Origin: Salvator merianae
Taxonomy: Eukaryota; Chordata; Lepidosauria; Squamata; Teiidae
Direction: 5' to 3'
DNA length: 64,000 nt
NCBI GenBank assembly: GCA_003586115.2
Contig: QVOM02000101.1
Coordinates: 29,016,745-29,080,744, forward strand
Both the position numbers and the translations under genes were made by a program. Numbering within the stretch: the first letter of the stretch is position 1; every line of letters begins with the position of its first letter. Positions 10,802 to 22,109 of this stretch are shown piece by piece. Below the pieces are notes generated by a model. It had not been told where the DNA came from, did no database searches, and was given only the letters and a program-made list of their open reading frames with translations.

Positions 10802-11931
10802 TAGGGATGTGCACGAAATGAATTTTCTCTGTTCGTTTCGCAATGCATCAAAGCTTCGTTGCTTCGTTTTCGCACGAAAACGGAAGTCGCGAAAATGGCG
10901 ATTTTCGTTTTCGCAGAGAAAATTTTCGAAAATTTTCGAAAACCGGAAGTGCAAAATCAATGAAATAAGTAGCGAAAAACAAACGCCGCATATCCCCCTG
11001 CCCTCTCCCTTCTATATTTGACCGTCCACGTTGCTAATTTAAGGAGTTGCTTCGTTAAAAGTAAAAATTGCACGGAGCTTACTTTTTACCGGCGGCCGGT
11101 CTGTAGCAGGATTCAAAGCAACGAAGGCACATTTGGGGTTCCTCACTGCAGATCGAAAGCAAGCGAAAGCAAGCGAAGGAATTTTTTTCGCTTTGATTTT
11201 TCATCATTTTCGATGCCTTTTCGACGCTCATGTCTGTGCGCGCACGCGCGCTAACTTCTGTCCCTTTAACTTATCGGTGCGACTCGTCGCTGTCTGCCGT
11301 CCGTGCCGATCGTTTGGGGCACAGAAATTATTACCTCGCCTACGAGGCGGGCAGGCTTAGTCAGCGACGCACGAAGCAATTGCCTTCAGCTCAGCGTGTA
11401 ATTTAGAAGACTGGCGGCAGCTGCAGGATGAAATAACTCCCTACTTCCGAGCAGCAGTGAAATGACGACTCGTCTTGCCCTCCCTCCCTACTTCTGAGCA
11501 GCAGCAAAATGACGCCTTGTCTTGCCCTCCGTTTCAAAAAGCAGAACTATACACCACCATCAAAGACGTTTTATTAACTCCTAGCCATCTGAGTTTCTCA
11601 TCCTCATGCGGTGCGATCTCTGTGAGGCAGGCGAAGAGTTAAAAAAATACCGTCTTTCCTAATGTGATGCATTACAATTTCCACCTCTAGAGGCAGAGAC
11701 TTGAGGCTACGAAGCTACCGAGCTTCGTTGCTTCGCAGTTTTCGCAGCAAAAAAAGACGAAAAATAGCCGTTCGCGGTGAGTAGCGAAGGTCACGAAAAT
11801 TGACGAAAATCTCCGTGACTTTTGCTATTCGCTTTCGCGATAGAGAGGGCACTTTGCATTCGATGCGAATGTTGCGAAGCAACAAAATTCGTACGAAATT
11901 TTGTTGCTTCGAAATTTCGTGCACATCCCTA
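10802..11931. mobile_element. Complete non-autonomous hAT element, 8-bp TSD
   Basis: 1130 bp with terminal inverted repeats TAGGGATGTGCACGAAAT at the left and the complementary ATTTCGTGCACATCCCTA at the right. A perfect 8-bp target-site duplication, AAAGCAAC, lies at 10794-10801 and 11932-11939. An 8-bp duplication and TAGGGATGTG-type ends are diagnostic of the hAT superfamily (established). The interior is CpG-rich, with repeated TTCGCGAAAA-like words (10870-10940, 11700-11900), and has no transposase-length frame or hAT dimerisation motif. It is therefore a deletion derivative or MITE mobilised in trans. The perfect duplication and surviving CpGs suggest a fairly recent insertion. Confidence 0.93.
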
Positions 11932-11939
11932 AAAGCAAC

Positions 11940-12280
11940 ATGTCACATGACTGAAATGTTGACATACACAACATTATGTTATTCTATGAAAAGCACTAAG
12001 CAGTGTCCTTTCACAACAAGGCTGTGTTCATAAATAACTAATAAAGCATCTCAGAAGTGCTTTGGGTCCTTTTCACATTTCTCTTATTCTGTTACAGGTC
12101 TGGATGCCCTGTCATGGAAAGCAACTCATGCCACACTGGAATGGGATGTTGCTGGTCTGTTACACTCTGCACAGCCACTGCCTCCACCAAACCCTCTGAG
12201 GCAGTGCCAAAGTTCCAAGGGCTGGCAATGTTCATTCCCTGTGGAGTTTCTGGACAGGGTGTTTTTGGGGCAGGCCCACT
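11940..12280. other. Unclassified sequence upstream of a duplicated block
   Basis: No domain recognised. A minus-strand open frame of 105 codons (12092-12409) runs through this region into the duplicated block, but it overlaps other frames on both strands. Confidence 0.35.
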
Positions 12281-12419
12281 TCCAATGGTGTTTCCTGAAG
12301 CTGAGAAGAGTCCCCCATGGTATACTGAGCCGTTTGGCCATTTTGCTCCATATTGCAATTTTGGGCATGATTTTTGTCCATGCAACATCTTTCCTCTCGA
12401 TATGTCCACATGGAGGAGG
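12281..12419. repeat. Left copy of 139-bp direct duplication
   Basis: Starts TCCAATGGTGTTTCCTGAAG and ends CACATGGAGGAGG. It matches 14392-14530 with about four substitutions (about 97 percent), while both flanks differ at once outside the unit. The two copies bracket a LINE remnant. Confidence 0.9.
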
Positions 12420-12487
12420 GAAGGTAAAATTTTCCCCTCAATGAAGCATGCAGAGAGTAATTAAAAAGGATGCTGCTTACTAGGGTT

Positions 12488-14141
12488 CAGCCTACTACAT
12501 GCCCTCTAGATCCTTGCCATTCTTGGTTGATAAAAGCTAGCAAGGAGGGTATGGCCAGGTAGGTCCAGGGAGTAGTGAATGTCTCCTTGAGAGATGGGGT
12601 GGTCCTGCTTGCTCTTAAAGAGGTGGTGGTACAGCCCCTCCTCAAGAAGTCCTCCCTGGATCCAGACATTTTAAACAACAATTGCCTGGTGGCCAACATA
12701 CCATTTTTGAGCAAAGGTCATAGCTGTTTAACTGCAGGCATGCTTGGAGAATGCTGATTATCTAGATCCATTTCAATCTGGTTTCAGGTCCAGTTATGAC
12801 ACAGAAACCACCTTGGTTGTCCTACTTGATTATCTTCTCGGGGAGAAAGACTAAGGGAATGCAACTTTATTGGTTCTCCTGGATCTCTTGGCACCTTTTG
12901 CACCACTGATCATAATATCCTTTTGGAGAGACTACAGAGTTTAGGAGTTGGAGGCACTGTGTTACAGTGGTTCTGCTTCTATCTCCAAGCCAGATTCCAA
13001 AGGGTAGATGTGGGAGATTCCTGCTCGTCATCCTGGGAACTCAGGTGTGAGATTCCTCAGGAGTCAAGCTTATCTCCCACGCTTTTCAATATCTATTTGA
13101 AGCCACTGGGGGAGGTCATCAAGAGATTTGGAGTGAAATGTCATCAATATGCAGATGATACCCAGCTCTACCTCTCTGTGCCATCTGAATCAGGGCAGGT
13201 GGTTGAAGTTCTGGATAGGTGCCTGGAGACAGTAATGGGCTGGATGAGAGCCAATAAATTGAAGCTGAAATTGAAGACAGAGGTGCTGTGTGTCATGGAG
13301 TCTCACGTCCATGAAGTTGGGAGGGATCTGGCCCTTGATGGGGTTGCTTTGCCCTGGAAAGAATAGGCGCGGAATCTGGCTGTACTGTTGGACTCTATGC
13401 TTACACTTGAAACTCAGGTGGAGGTGGTGGCCAAGAATGCATACCTATTGCTATAGCTGGTTCACCAACTGCAACCTCTTCTGGACAGAGATTATCTGGA
13501 CACAGTAGTCCATGCTTTGGTAACTTCCAGATTGGATTACTGTGACACAGTTTACATAGGGCTGTCCTTGAAGATGGTTCGGAAGCTACAACTGGTGCAG
13601 AAAGCAGCAGAAAGACTACTGACCAGAACGGCTGGCCAAATGCATATCATACAGATCTTAAAAGAGCTGCACTGGCTGCCAATTTGCTACCAAGTGCATT
13701 TCAAGGTGTTAACCTTACCTATAAGGCCCTAAATGGCTTGGGCTCCAAATACCTAGAGAAGCATCTTCTCCCATATCAACATGCCTGTGCCTTAAGATCT
13801 GCAGATGAGGCCCTCCTGATTTTACCACTACCTTCAATAGCTAAAGGGATGGGCACCCAGGATGAGGCCTTTTCAGTGGTGGCCCCCAGACTGTGGAACA
13901 CTCTTCCCGCTGAGGTGCATCAAGCCTCTTCATTTCATATATTTTGAAGAGCAATAAAGACATACCTATTTACCCTTGCCTTTGGGTAAAGGTATGACTT
14001 TCCCCCCCTGCTTTCAGGCTGCTGCTTTATTGTGTGAATTTTATGGGTTTTGTTTTTTTTAATTGTTGTAACTTACCCTGAGACCGTTGGGTATGGGGCG
14101 GGATAAAAATGCAAATAAATAAATAAATAAATAAATATTAT
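12488..14141 (+). mobile_element. 5'-truncated L2/CR1-like LINE, RT to 3' tail
   Basis: Sense-strand LINE remnant. Order of recognisable pieces: an N-terminal RT segment near 12575-12720 (ALKEVVVQPLLKKSSLDPD), a frameshifted stretch with LDPFQSGFR near 12765, the catalytic RT region (12923-13366, HQYADDTQLYLS), SRLDYCDTVYIGL near 13520-13560, ELHWLPICYQVHFKVL near 13660-13710, and PRLWNTLPAEVHQ near 13890. It ends with GGGCGGGATAAAAATGC and an (AAAT)n tail (14116-14141). These are landmarks of the L2/CR1/Jockey-like LINE group; the exact clade is not certain. Several frameshifts make it inactive. The apurinic endonuclease domain is missing. Confidence 0.85.
12923..13366 (+). pseudogene. LINE reverse transcriptase core (decayed)
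   Basis: An open 148-codon segment within the LINE. YADD, the catalytic RT motif, sits in HQYADDTQLYLS near residue 74, preceded by LSPTLFNIYLKPLGEVI. After it comes GWMRANKLKLKLKTEVLCV, the usual thumb-entry motif, where intact relatives carry NPDKTEV. Neighbouring segments are in other frames, so it cannot encode a full protein. Confidence 0.85.
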
Positions 14142-14391
14142 TATTAGTGATAATAAACTGGTAAGTTGGCATCTTTCAATCAGATAGTGATCAAACACTG
14201 TAAATATTCCACTGAAAAGAAAGCAAGTTGCTGGATGGAAGAAATTTCCCATCTTTTTATTATGCTCTGGTTTATCAGCAAGAACAGAAATGAAGAGATT
14301 TTGCCTCCAGCTGTGCAGTAGTCAGGGATAAACCTAACACTATAGAAAAAGACTAATCTGGTTTTGGGGGGAATTACTCATTTCCAATTAG

Positions 14392-14530
14392 TCCAATGGT
14401 GTTTCCTGAAGCTGAGAAGAGTCCCCCATGGTATACTGAGCCATTTGGCCATTTTGCTCCGTATTGCAATTTTGGGCATGATTTTTGTCCATACAACATC
14501 TTTCCTCTCGATGTGTCCACATGGAGGAGG
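14392..14530. repeat. Right copy of 139-bp direct duplication
   Basis: Second copy of 12281-12419, same orientation. Substitutions are at the GCCG/GCCA, CCAT/CCGT, CCATG/CCATA and CGATA/CGATG positions. Confidence 0.9.
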
Positions 14531-14639
14531 ATCTTAAGGCTAAAAAGTTGGTTTAACAAACTGCTTAAGGTTGAACGTAATTGGTTGGCATGGGCTTTTA
14601 GGGATGAGGCAAAGGAAGGAGGTCTTTGGCAAAAAGAAT

Positions 14640-14835
14640 GCAAACTTTGACAATTTTTATTGAACAAACAAAACTGTAAAACAGCAATACAAAAATACAA
14701 GCTTAAAGGCAGGCAATTGAAGAGAATGAGCTGTTCAATAAAGCAGTACATACAGACAAATAAAACAGCACACATTATTTAAATTGTCAGATCTGTAGCA
14801 AGGCAAATAAATAAATAAATAAATAAATATTTTTA
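14640..14835 (-). mobile_element. Possible antisense retroposed tail with (AAAT)n
   Basis: The sequence after 14647 reads GACAATTTTTATTGAACAAA; its reverse complement contains AATAAA followed shortly by an A/T tail-like segment. An (AAAT)n array lies at about 14803-14832. This could be a poly-A end of a retroposed transcript read on the minus strand, but no source gene is recognised. Confidence 0.25.
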
Positions 14836-14955
14836 AAAGTGCCTAAGGTTAGTTAGGAACATGTCCAAAATTAGTATTTAGTCTCGCCTCAAGTTCCTAA
14901 ATCCCTGCATTCTGTATGATAATTAAAGTTGCTTAAGGATGTTAATGGAAACACA

Positions 14956-15412
14956 GGGCCTTTCTTCACTTATCCTTAAGTCAGCCCAGGAAAGGGTCCA
15001 GAGACCGACCTGGCGTCGGTGGAACATAGCACAATCTAGGTGGCCATACATGGTCTACCACTGTCCTCCTCACAAGAAAATCAGCCCAGGAGGAATGCGG
15101 AAATTCTCATACCTTCTTCGAGCAGGTTTAGTAGTGGGACCCATTTTGATAGCACACAAAATTGTTCCACTGAAATGAGTCCCCTGGGGGTTCTGAGGCT
15201 GAGAACTACAATTCCTAACTGTTGGGCAACACAGAGGCTGGCTCTGAAGTTTGTGTGGTCTTTGGGGCCAGTGCTGTGGCTGTCCTGGAACAGCCACCCA
15301 AATGTGGGCAGCTTGTTCTGGGACAGTAGGAGTGTTCCAACTGCTGAAACTCTCCAGCATGAACTGGTCCTTCTGGACCAGACCAGTGAGGTTACTATAA
15401 AAAAGACCAGAA
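14956..15412. mobile_element. D-type long MITE, copy 1 (approximate ends)
   Basis: The left end GGGCCTTTCTTCACTTATCC resembles the D terminus. The centre (15135-15200) is an imperfect fold-back, GGGACCCATTTTGATAGCAC followed by CACTGAAATGAGTCCCC. This centre recurs near 17375-17425, 35040-35095, 35352-35402 and 54002-54050. The right end is placed only roughly near the ACCAGAAAGGGG at 15407-15417. No coding capacity. Confidence 0.5.
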
Positions 15413-15419
15413 AGGGGTA

Positions 15420-17206
15420 AAAAGAAGCAAGAAGCAAAAGAATATGAGAATTATAAGAAACAAAACAGCAAGAGAAAAAAAAGAAGCTGTTTTATATACC
15501 TCCTGTTTTAGGGCTAAAGAACCTGAGTAATAAAACTTTCTTCATACTTATTTATAACCCCAACAATGGAACAAGTAATGTAAGCAGCAGGAGTCCCTAA
15601 ATACTTATGTGTTGCCATTGTCCACTCTCGTTTTATACCAAGTCTTTACAAGTTATTTCTTAAAAGATGTTCTTTCATTATGCCTCAAAGCTGAATGTTA
15701 TTTATCTCTCAAGGCAATTGTGTGCCTAGAGCTAAAGCAAATTTTACTGAGGAAGGCTTATTTCCTTCAAGAGATCATCTTCCTTCAGCTGCACACTACA
15801 TATTGAATGTTAAAGTAGCCACCCTTGAGGCTATGAAGGCATAAATGACAGCTACTACACCCGTGCCTGGTAAATAAAATGATTCACAGTCTTTGTACCA
15901 GGATAATTTGTAGAAAGTGCTGCTATCTGCTGTTGCAAACTTAAATTTCAAGTTCAAGCAAGGCCAGGAATGAGAGTAATCATAGAAAACTGAATTCTAT
16001 AATAGACCATGACATTATGTTTCATTCGCACTCCAAGGCCAGAGGGGCTGCTGACTATCAGAGCTTTAATATCAATGGAATCAATTTGTCTGCATTTATT
16101 CAATCTCTAGCTACAGTGAGGACCAACCTACAAGTGACCTTAATACTTTAACATTGTTTCTTCCTTGAGTGCAAGTGTCTTTTGGGTCCTAGGGTGGAGA
16201 GTAAGGGTTTTAACCTTTTACCGCATGTTGGAGTCCCAGACTGTTATCAAATAGGGAAAGGAAGTGGGATTTTCATACCTACCATCCCTGTGACAGTGAG
16301 CTCATGTAGCTGTAAGAGTGCAATGCAGCTGTTGGCTGGGGCCACATCCTGCAGCTACTATCTTGCACTCAAGCATGGAAGTGGCTGTGGAAAGAGTTGT
16401 CAGCATTCTGCAAAAGCTGTTTGATCAATACTCTCAGATCACACAGCAATTCACTGGCTACCAAGTTCTCCTTGTAAGCATCCAGCAGTGGCATCACTGT
16501 AATAGCATTGCAAAAGCTACATGTGATTGCAGCTTCATTGTGAACCTAGGCTTTCATCCCTAGAACGCAACTGAAAAAAATTATACTTTGGATAAAACAG
16601 AGGCTGAATTTGCACCATGAGGAGTTGTCCATGCACTCAGTTCCCCTCCACTGAATGCAGAGATATTTTTGTTTGTTTGTGTTTGTTTATATTTGTATCC
16701 TGCTCAATATTAAAGGTCTTAGGGTGGGTCTGTATTGCCATGTTTATAGCATGATACCCACTGGTGGCTGTCAAGTTAGCCAGGGAAAGAGATGGCAGTG
16801 TTTATACTGTGCCACCAGCTTCTGAGTCAACCACTAGCTGTCATAGAGGCAGGTAGAATACTTAGGGTGGATGTGGCATGAAGCTTCTTTAAAGATCAGT
16901 TGCACATTGCAGATGCCAATCATGACCAATTCTAGAGTAAGATTACCCCAGCATGTGGAGGCAGTCAAAGAGGCAGAAATCAGAGTCATAAATATTGTGA
17001 GGGCATCGGCTTCATGCTTCTTCACTAAGTTGGTTTAATACCAGGTAGAATAAAATGAAAAAAGGTTAAGTGAAACAGGGGACTGAAAGAGTACATGTGA
17101 AAGACACAAGGAAGAAGGACAGTTCTCTCCTGGATGGAAGTCCTTCAGGTTTCTGATTGTATTTTATACCATACAGGGAATATTTTTTCTTCTTCTTGTT
17201 GACATA
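15420..17206. other. Unclassified non-coding DNA
   Basis: No supported gene. GT-rich stretch near 16665-16700 followed by TATTTGTATCCTGCTC, which may be a worn LINE tail. Confidence 0.4.
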
Positions 17207-18105
17207 GGTCCTTTCTGCACTAACCTGTGTAGGTCTGAATTTGTGAATCAGGATCAGTCAGGAGCTAGTCTATCTCTGTTCTGGACCAGCCCTTGCACTG
17301 GTTCTGAAGTCTGTGTGAGCTTCGAAACCAGTCGTGAATGCTAGGAATTAGAATTCCTAGCCTCCGAGTCCCTGGGGGACCCATTTTGGCCATGCAACAA
17401 AACACACCACCAAAATGGGTCTCCCCTGCCCCTGGTATGCCAGTAGACCTCATTATCAAAGTTTACCAGTATTCTGGCCCACAAGCAGATCAAGAGGCCA
17501 TTTTAGGCCTCCTGATCCAGAACACAGAATGTACTAGAAGAAATGGGGTCTCTCTAGTCTGCACAAGTGGACAAAAGAGGCCCTGAAGAGGACTTTGGCA
17601 TGCACTGATCCAGGTCTATGTCCTTTTCTGCATGGACCCTTGATCCAGAATTAAGGGCTTCATGGTACTGTTCTGGGTCTGTGTGATCCCGCCCCCCCAC
17701 TGGTCTACTCCTTCTGCATTAGACAGATCATGATCCAGAATAGGGACCCCCTGTTCAGGATCATCAGTAGACCCTTTCAATTGAACATACTAACATATCA
17801 GAGAACCCTGTTCCAGAACATGGGAAGCATGAAGAAAGCATACCTCTTGTGTTCTGGACTACCTGGGGATACGTTTCAGTGGCACATCATGACGCATAGC
17901 TGAAATGCATCCCACAGAGACTTTGAGGCTAGGGTTTTTGTTCCTAGCCCTTGCAAGTGCAGACTGGTCTGAGCCACCACTGCTGTGCAGACTGCACTGC
18001 TCCAGACCATGCCTTTCAATGGTCAGAATCAGTGGGCCAGACCCACTGATTCTGGCTATGGAAGGGTAAGTGCAGAGAAAGCCTAAGGTAAGTGCAGAAA
18101 GGTAG
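17207..18105. mobile_element. D-type MITE sequence, possibly one copy inside another
   Basis: Starts GGTCCTTTCTGCACTAACC and ends GTAAGTGCAGAAAGG. Inside are a second left-like end (GTCCTTTTCTGCATGG at about 17619) and a second right-like end (GGGTAAGTGCAGAGAAAGCC at 18065-18083). A fold-back centre lies at 17375-17425 (GGGACCCATTTTGGCC, then CCAAAATGGGTCTCCC). A D element of about 460 bp nested in another fits this layout. No clean target duplication was found, so the boundaries are uncertain. Confidence 0.5.
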
Positions 18106-18883
18106 AATTTCAGCTTCAGAATTTGCACCTCCAAGCTCTTTCAATTGTGGGCAAGCTTCTCCTTGAACTGTTTAACACTCCAGAAAATGCATTGATGGCA
18201 CTGATATACTAAGAATTACTGTCCATCAGTGTTTCTTGTATCTAAATTTAATATGGTATTCCATATTGCCTAATCATCTTTCAGAGCACCTTGGTTGTAT
18301 TAGGACTCAGCCTTTTTTTTTTCTTTCTGTTTTATCATCAGCCTTCATCCACTTCACCGTATTTGTTATATTTCTTCCAGACTATAGAATTTAAATGTCA
18401 TCTGCTGCAATTTTCAGTTCATCTCTCACCGCTAGTTTTATTATTACAGATGCATGCTAGTACTTGAACACATGAGTTAACTTTCAACCCGATAGTGTAA
18501 AAAGGAACTAATTCTACTGCCTTGTGACAATATGGTTCAAAATTAATAGCAAATCAGTCTAAGAGATAAGCATACACTTTTTTTTTTTTTTTTCTGGTTG
18601 TTAGAGATGAATAGTTTAAGAATGTAGCCTGCAACTAACACAGACAGTGTCCATTGACCTTTTGTTAGCTCAAAACATTTAAATTAGGAGCAGATACACT
18701 GAAACCTTGATGTGCTAGGAAGAGTTAACTAACTCAGAAAGATGTGAAACTTAAAACATTTGCTTGATTTCAGGAGGCTTCAAAGGGGTGATCTTGGTGA
18801 GATAATTGTCCTTTGGCTCTATCAAGAAAAGAATCAAGATTTGCTTCAAAATAAGTATTAAAATACTGTCCCCTGCCCACTCC
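18106..18883. other. Unclassified non-coding DNA
   Basis: AT-rich with T runs near 18314 and 18580. No gene or repeat family recognised. Confidence 0.4.
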
Positions 18884-19952
18884 CCCCAAAAAACTGACAA
18901 AAGTTACATTCACACATATTAGGTTAGATTTCCACCCCACTTTATCATACATTCTTTAACTTGCTCTTGTTCTAATTCAATTTTCAAAAGGAAATCATAC
19001 AGTACCCCTATAATCCCCCTTTCTTCTTTTTCCAATTTTTCTTCCCATTTCTGTCTTTCTAATTCAAAATTCATCCTTCTTTTATCTTCTTTAAAGACAT
19101 CCATCACTTGAGCATACATTAGCCATTGTACCTCTGGTTTGACTGTTCTCTTGTTTTCAAGAAAAATTCACCTGTTTCATTATTTTTACTCAACACCTCT
19201 TCATATTTAATCCATCTTTCTCTTCTCCCAAATTCTTTAAACAAAGCTTCATGAGGTGAAACCCACATTGGTATTCTAGGATAAAATCTACTCTTGTATT
19301 TACTCCAAGTTATCCATAACGCATGTCTTACATAGTGATTCTTAAATGCAGAATTTACTTTTACTTTGTCATACCATAAGTAACCGTACCAACCATATCT
19401 TAAATCAAAACCTTCCAATTGCAACAAATCCTTTATCTCTTAGCCAAAGCCATTTAGCAATCCAACTTAAACAGCAGGCAGCAAAACATAATTTTAAGTT
19501 TGGTAGACCCCATCCTCCTCTTTCTTCCGCATCTTGCATCAATTTAAAACGTATTGTTGGCTTTTTGCCTTGCCATATAAATCTTCTCAAGTCCTTTTGC
19601 AACTTTTTGAATACCTCTTCCTTAATTATTATCGTTATAGATTGAAACAAAAACATCATTCTTGGCAGAACATTCATGCCAAAATTTTGTTTAGTCAACC
19701 ATACACCTAAATATTTAACTTTCTTTTCTATGGCAAAACCAGATTTTCTTCCCAGGTCTTCTTGTTCTTTCTTTCTCATATTTTTCACCAGTATTTTAGT
19801 TTTTTTCTCATTGATTTTCAGTGAGAAAATCAGAACTCGCCCAAACGTCTCTATCACACGTGTAACTGTTTCTATTGATTCATTTGGATCTTTCAAAATA
19901 ATTACTATATCATCTGCAAATGCTCTTAGTCTATTAAAATATCCTTAATATA
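18884..19952 (-). mobile_element. 5'-truncated L1 LINE (antisense), ORF2 C-terminal half
   Basis: On the minus strand it opens at the RT catalytic motif, FADDIVIILKDPNESIE (about 19943-19890), then INEKKTKILV, VKYLGVWLT, FIWQGKKP, GGWGLPNLKL (down to about 19440). A frame change leads into YVRHALWITWSKYKSRFYPRIP (about 19300), then a Lys/Glu-rich segment to about 18919. This is the order of L1 ORF2 downstream of the RT active site. Frameshifts and loss of everything upstream of FADD make it dead. The A-type MITE at 19997 lies just beyond its truncated 5' end. Confidence 0.88.
19405..19950 (-). pseudogene. L1 ORF2 reverse transcriptase/connection fragment
   Basis: The longest open part of the antisense L1, including FADD, KTKIL, YLGVWLT and the GGWGLPNL motif that follows RT in L1 proteins. 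It overlaps in another frame with the next piece (19119-19427), evidence of a frameshift near 19410. Confidence 0.85.
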
Positions 19953-19996
19953 AAGGACTGTAGGATTGAAGTTCAATAATCAGTTTCAGACACTCT

Positions 19997-20554
19997 GGGC
20001 CTTTTTGCACTGAGCTCCGTAGTCCGTTCCCAGTCGTTGGCTTCGGACCGGAGGGGTTGGAGAATGCTGGCTGCCCTTTGCACTCCTGGCCAGAGGAATG
20101 GACCTGAAGCCGACCAGCAGAGGGAACAGTGTGAATGGCAGCTGCTAGTTTGGTACCGCGCTCCATACCATCGAGCTCCGCTTCGTAACCAGAGGGCTCG
20201 TTACGGAGCCGGCTTTGTAACGGCAGCTAGGCTGCCATGCCCAAAGGGCTATCTCGGGTGTGAAAACTTCACACCCGGGTGTGAAGCTTCGGACCATGCA
20301 TGTGCAGCTGTGCCAGCCACGCCTGGCCGCCATTGCAAATGCAGATGGGAGTGCGAAAGCACCGTGCCCGATCTTTGCTCCATCATGCAGGTTGGAATGA
20401 AGACAAGCTTTTACTTGTCTTGCCTTACCCAGGATCAGGAACGAATCGGGTACAAAGTGGTTCGGATTGGGTGAGGCGCGCACCCTCGGCAGTGCAAAAG
20501 CTCCGTTCCAGCGAACGGATAAGAATGTTCCACCGCCGCAGTGCGAACCGGCCC
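19997..20554 (+). mobile_element. A-type GC-rich MITE, copy 2, TSD TCT
   Basis: 558 bp; left terminus GGGCCTTTTTGCACTG, right terminus CAGTGCGAACCGGCCC, flanked by TCT on both sides (19994-19996, 20555-20557). GC-rich interior with many CpGs. Its right 170 bp (CATGCAGGTTGGAATGAAGA..., CTTGTCTTGCCTTACCC..., GTTCCAGCGAACGG) align with the right end of the copy at 59491 and, inverted, with the left of the copy at 6237. Frames on both strands up to about 145 codons lack any transposase motif. Confidence 0.9.
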
Positions 20555-20557
20555 TCT

Positions 20558-21466
20558 GTATGAAGGTTAAAAATGACTGAACATAAATAAAAGTTTATGC
20601 CAATACAGGATTGTTTCAGGATTTTATTTAGGGCAATGTAATAAATAAACACATGAGTATCTGTATCCTATAAGACGATGGGAGATGTTCACCTGTGCTC
20701 ATGCTAAATGGATTTTAGGAATTCTATAACTTCAACTAGGGCAGGGGGAGCAGAATTCAAAGAAAATCAATAGCAAACAGAATTAAGAGGATTTGCAACA
20801 AGATGTCACAACTGTTCTTCTTTCTAAGCAGAATATCCTGCCTTGACTTTTAATCAGCTATTCACTCCATGCAGCACATTATCCCATTCCCAGTACTCAG
20901 AACACCATGGCACTTTCTGCATTGTGCCTTGGATCAGAACATATTCCAATCTAAGGCCTACCTTTCCACAGCTATTGTAGAACTGTGGAAGTTATACCTT
21001 TTTAGACTGGTTCATGTATATGAAACGAAGCAGTAAAATGTGAGATACAGTATCAAAATAGTACCATATTACAGTCCTGCTGTGGCCCCCATTACAGAGG
21101 TCCACAACCAGACCAGAGTCTGTATTCTGGACAGCACGGATTTGTAGGCTGGAATACTTTTGGGAAACAGTTTTGGAAGATGGCTTGAACCCAAACTGGG
21201 CTTTCCTGGCAATAACAAAGGCTAGAAACAAAAGTCCCTGGTCTTTGAGGGCTCTTCACCAAATTTGAAGCCAGCAGCCAGACTGGCCCAGAACATGCTG
21301 TTTGAATGTGGACAGTTCTTGGAGTGGGCTACTTCAAGCCTGCTTCAGCATGGCCTACACTCATCAGAACATGTTTAGTGGGCAGGAACAGCCCATGTAG
21401 TTTGGAAAAGGCCTGTGTTTTTGTGCAAACACCCATATGATTTAGTCTCTTGAGATCACACAGAGA
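20558..21466. other. Unclassified; possible worn D-type MITE 20905-21425
   Basis: A left-like end CACTTTCTGCATTGTGCC (20909) and a right-like segment AAAGGCCTGTGTTTTTGTGC (about 21408) hint at a decayed GGGCC-group element. Termini and target duplication are not clear. No gene. Confidence 0.35.
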
Positions 21467-21991
21467 GGGTCTTTTTGCACTTGCTGCTAGCAAGGGTCAA
21501 GCTTGCTTGCTAGCCAAGTGCATCGGCAGCTTGTGGAGGCCAAGCACCTGGGAACAGACTACAGCTGATCCCAATCATGGATACCTTTGGAGCACTGATT
21601 AGTGCTCCACAACCTTATCAGGAGGTGATAGTCACGGCCTGATAAGGTGCATCCACAATTACCTGGTGGTGTGGTGATGAGGCCAGTGAGATCAACAGAT
21701 TGTGCCTGTATAACCGGGAAATTAGGCCCAATCAGGGCATCGTGCGGGCCTGATTGGGCAATCAGGCCCATGTGCACCTGTGCACTGCACAGTGTTGCCA
21801 ATCACTTTGGCAGGGGCCAGATGCTTCCTGACTGCTGCCATGACAAGAATTGGGCATGACTACCAGGGTTTGCACCGTGAATGCTGGTAGCCAGCTTCAG
21901 GTAAGGTTTCCAGCCACACAGTGCAGACAGTGTCCATGCTGCGTGGTCCATTCCACCTTAGAATGGGATAATGGAAAGTGTGAAAATGCTG
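21467..21991 (-). mobile_element. B-type MITE, TSD AGA
   Basis: 525 bp, left terminus GGGTCTTTTTGCACTT, right terminus AAGTGTGAAAATGCTG, flanked by AGA (21464-21466 and 21992-21994). It is inverted relative to the element at 5707. It carries a hairpin GCTAGCAAG...CTTGCTAGC at 21486-21514, 19 bp inside the left end, and a decayed central hairpin near 21614-21650. Its right half (GTTTGCACCGTGAATGCTGGTAG) is shared with 5820-5860. No coding capacity. Confidence 0.87.
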
Positions 21992-22109
21992 AGAGTTACA
22001 ATAAAACTATAAAAACAAACACAGCAAACCAAACCAAAAAAAGCCTTGCTAAAACCATGAATAACAGCACAAGGGGAGGAGGCATTGTTTCTCCTGCTCT
22101 GAGCTAGTG

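Noticed and set aside
12092..12409. 105-codon minus-strand frame upstream of the LINE
   Set aside because: No family is recognised and frames on both strands overlap. Part of it lies in the duplicated 139-bp block, whose second copy is followed by different sequence.
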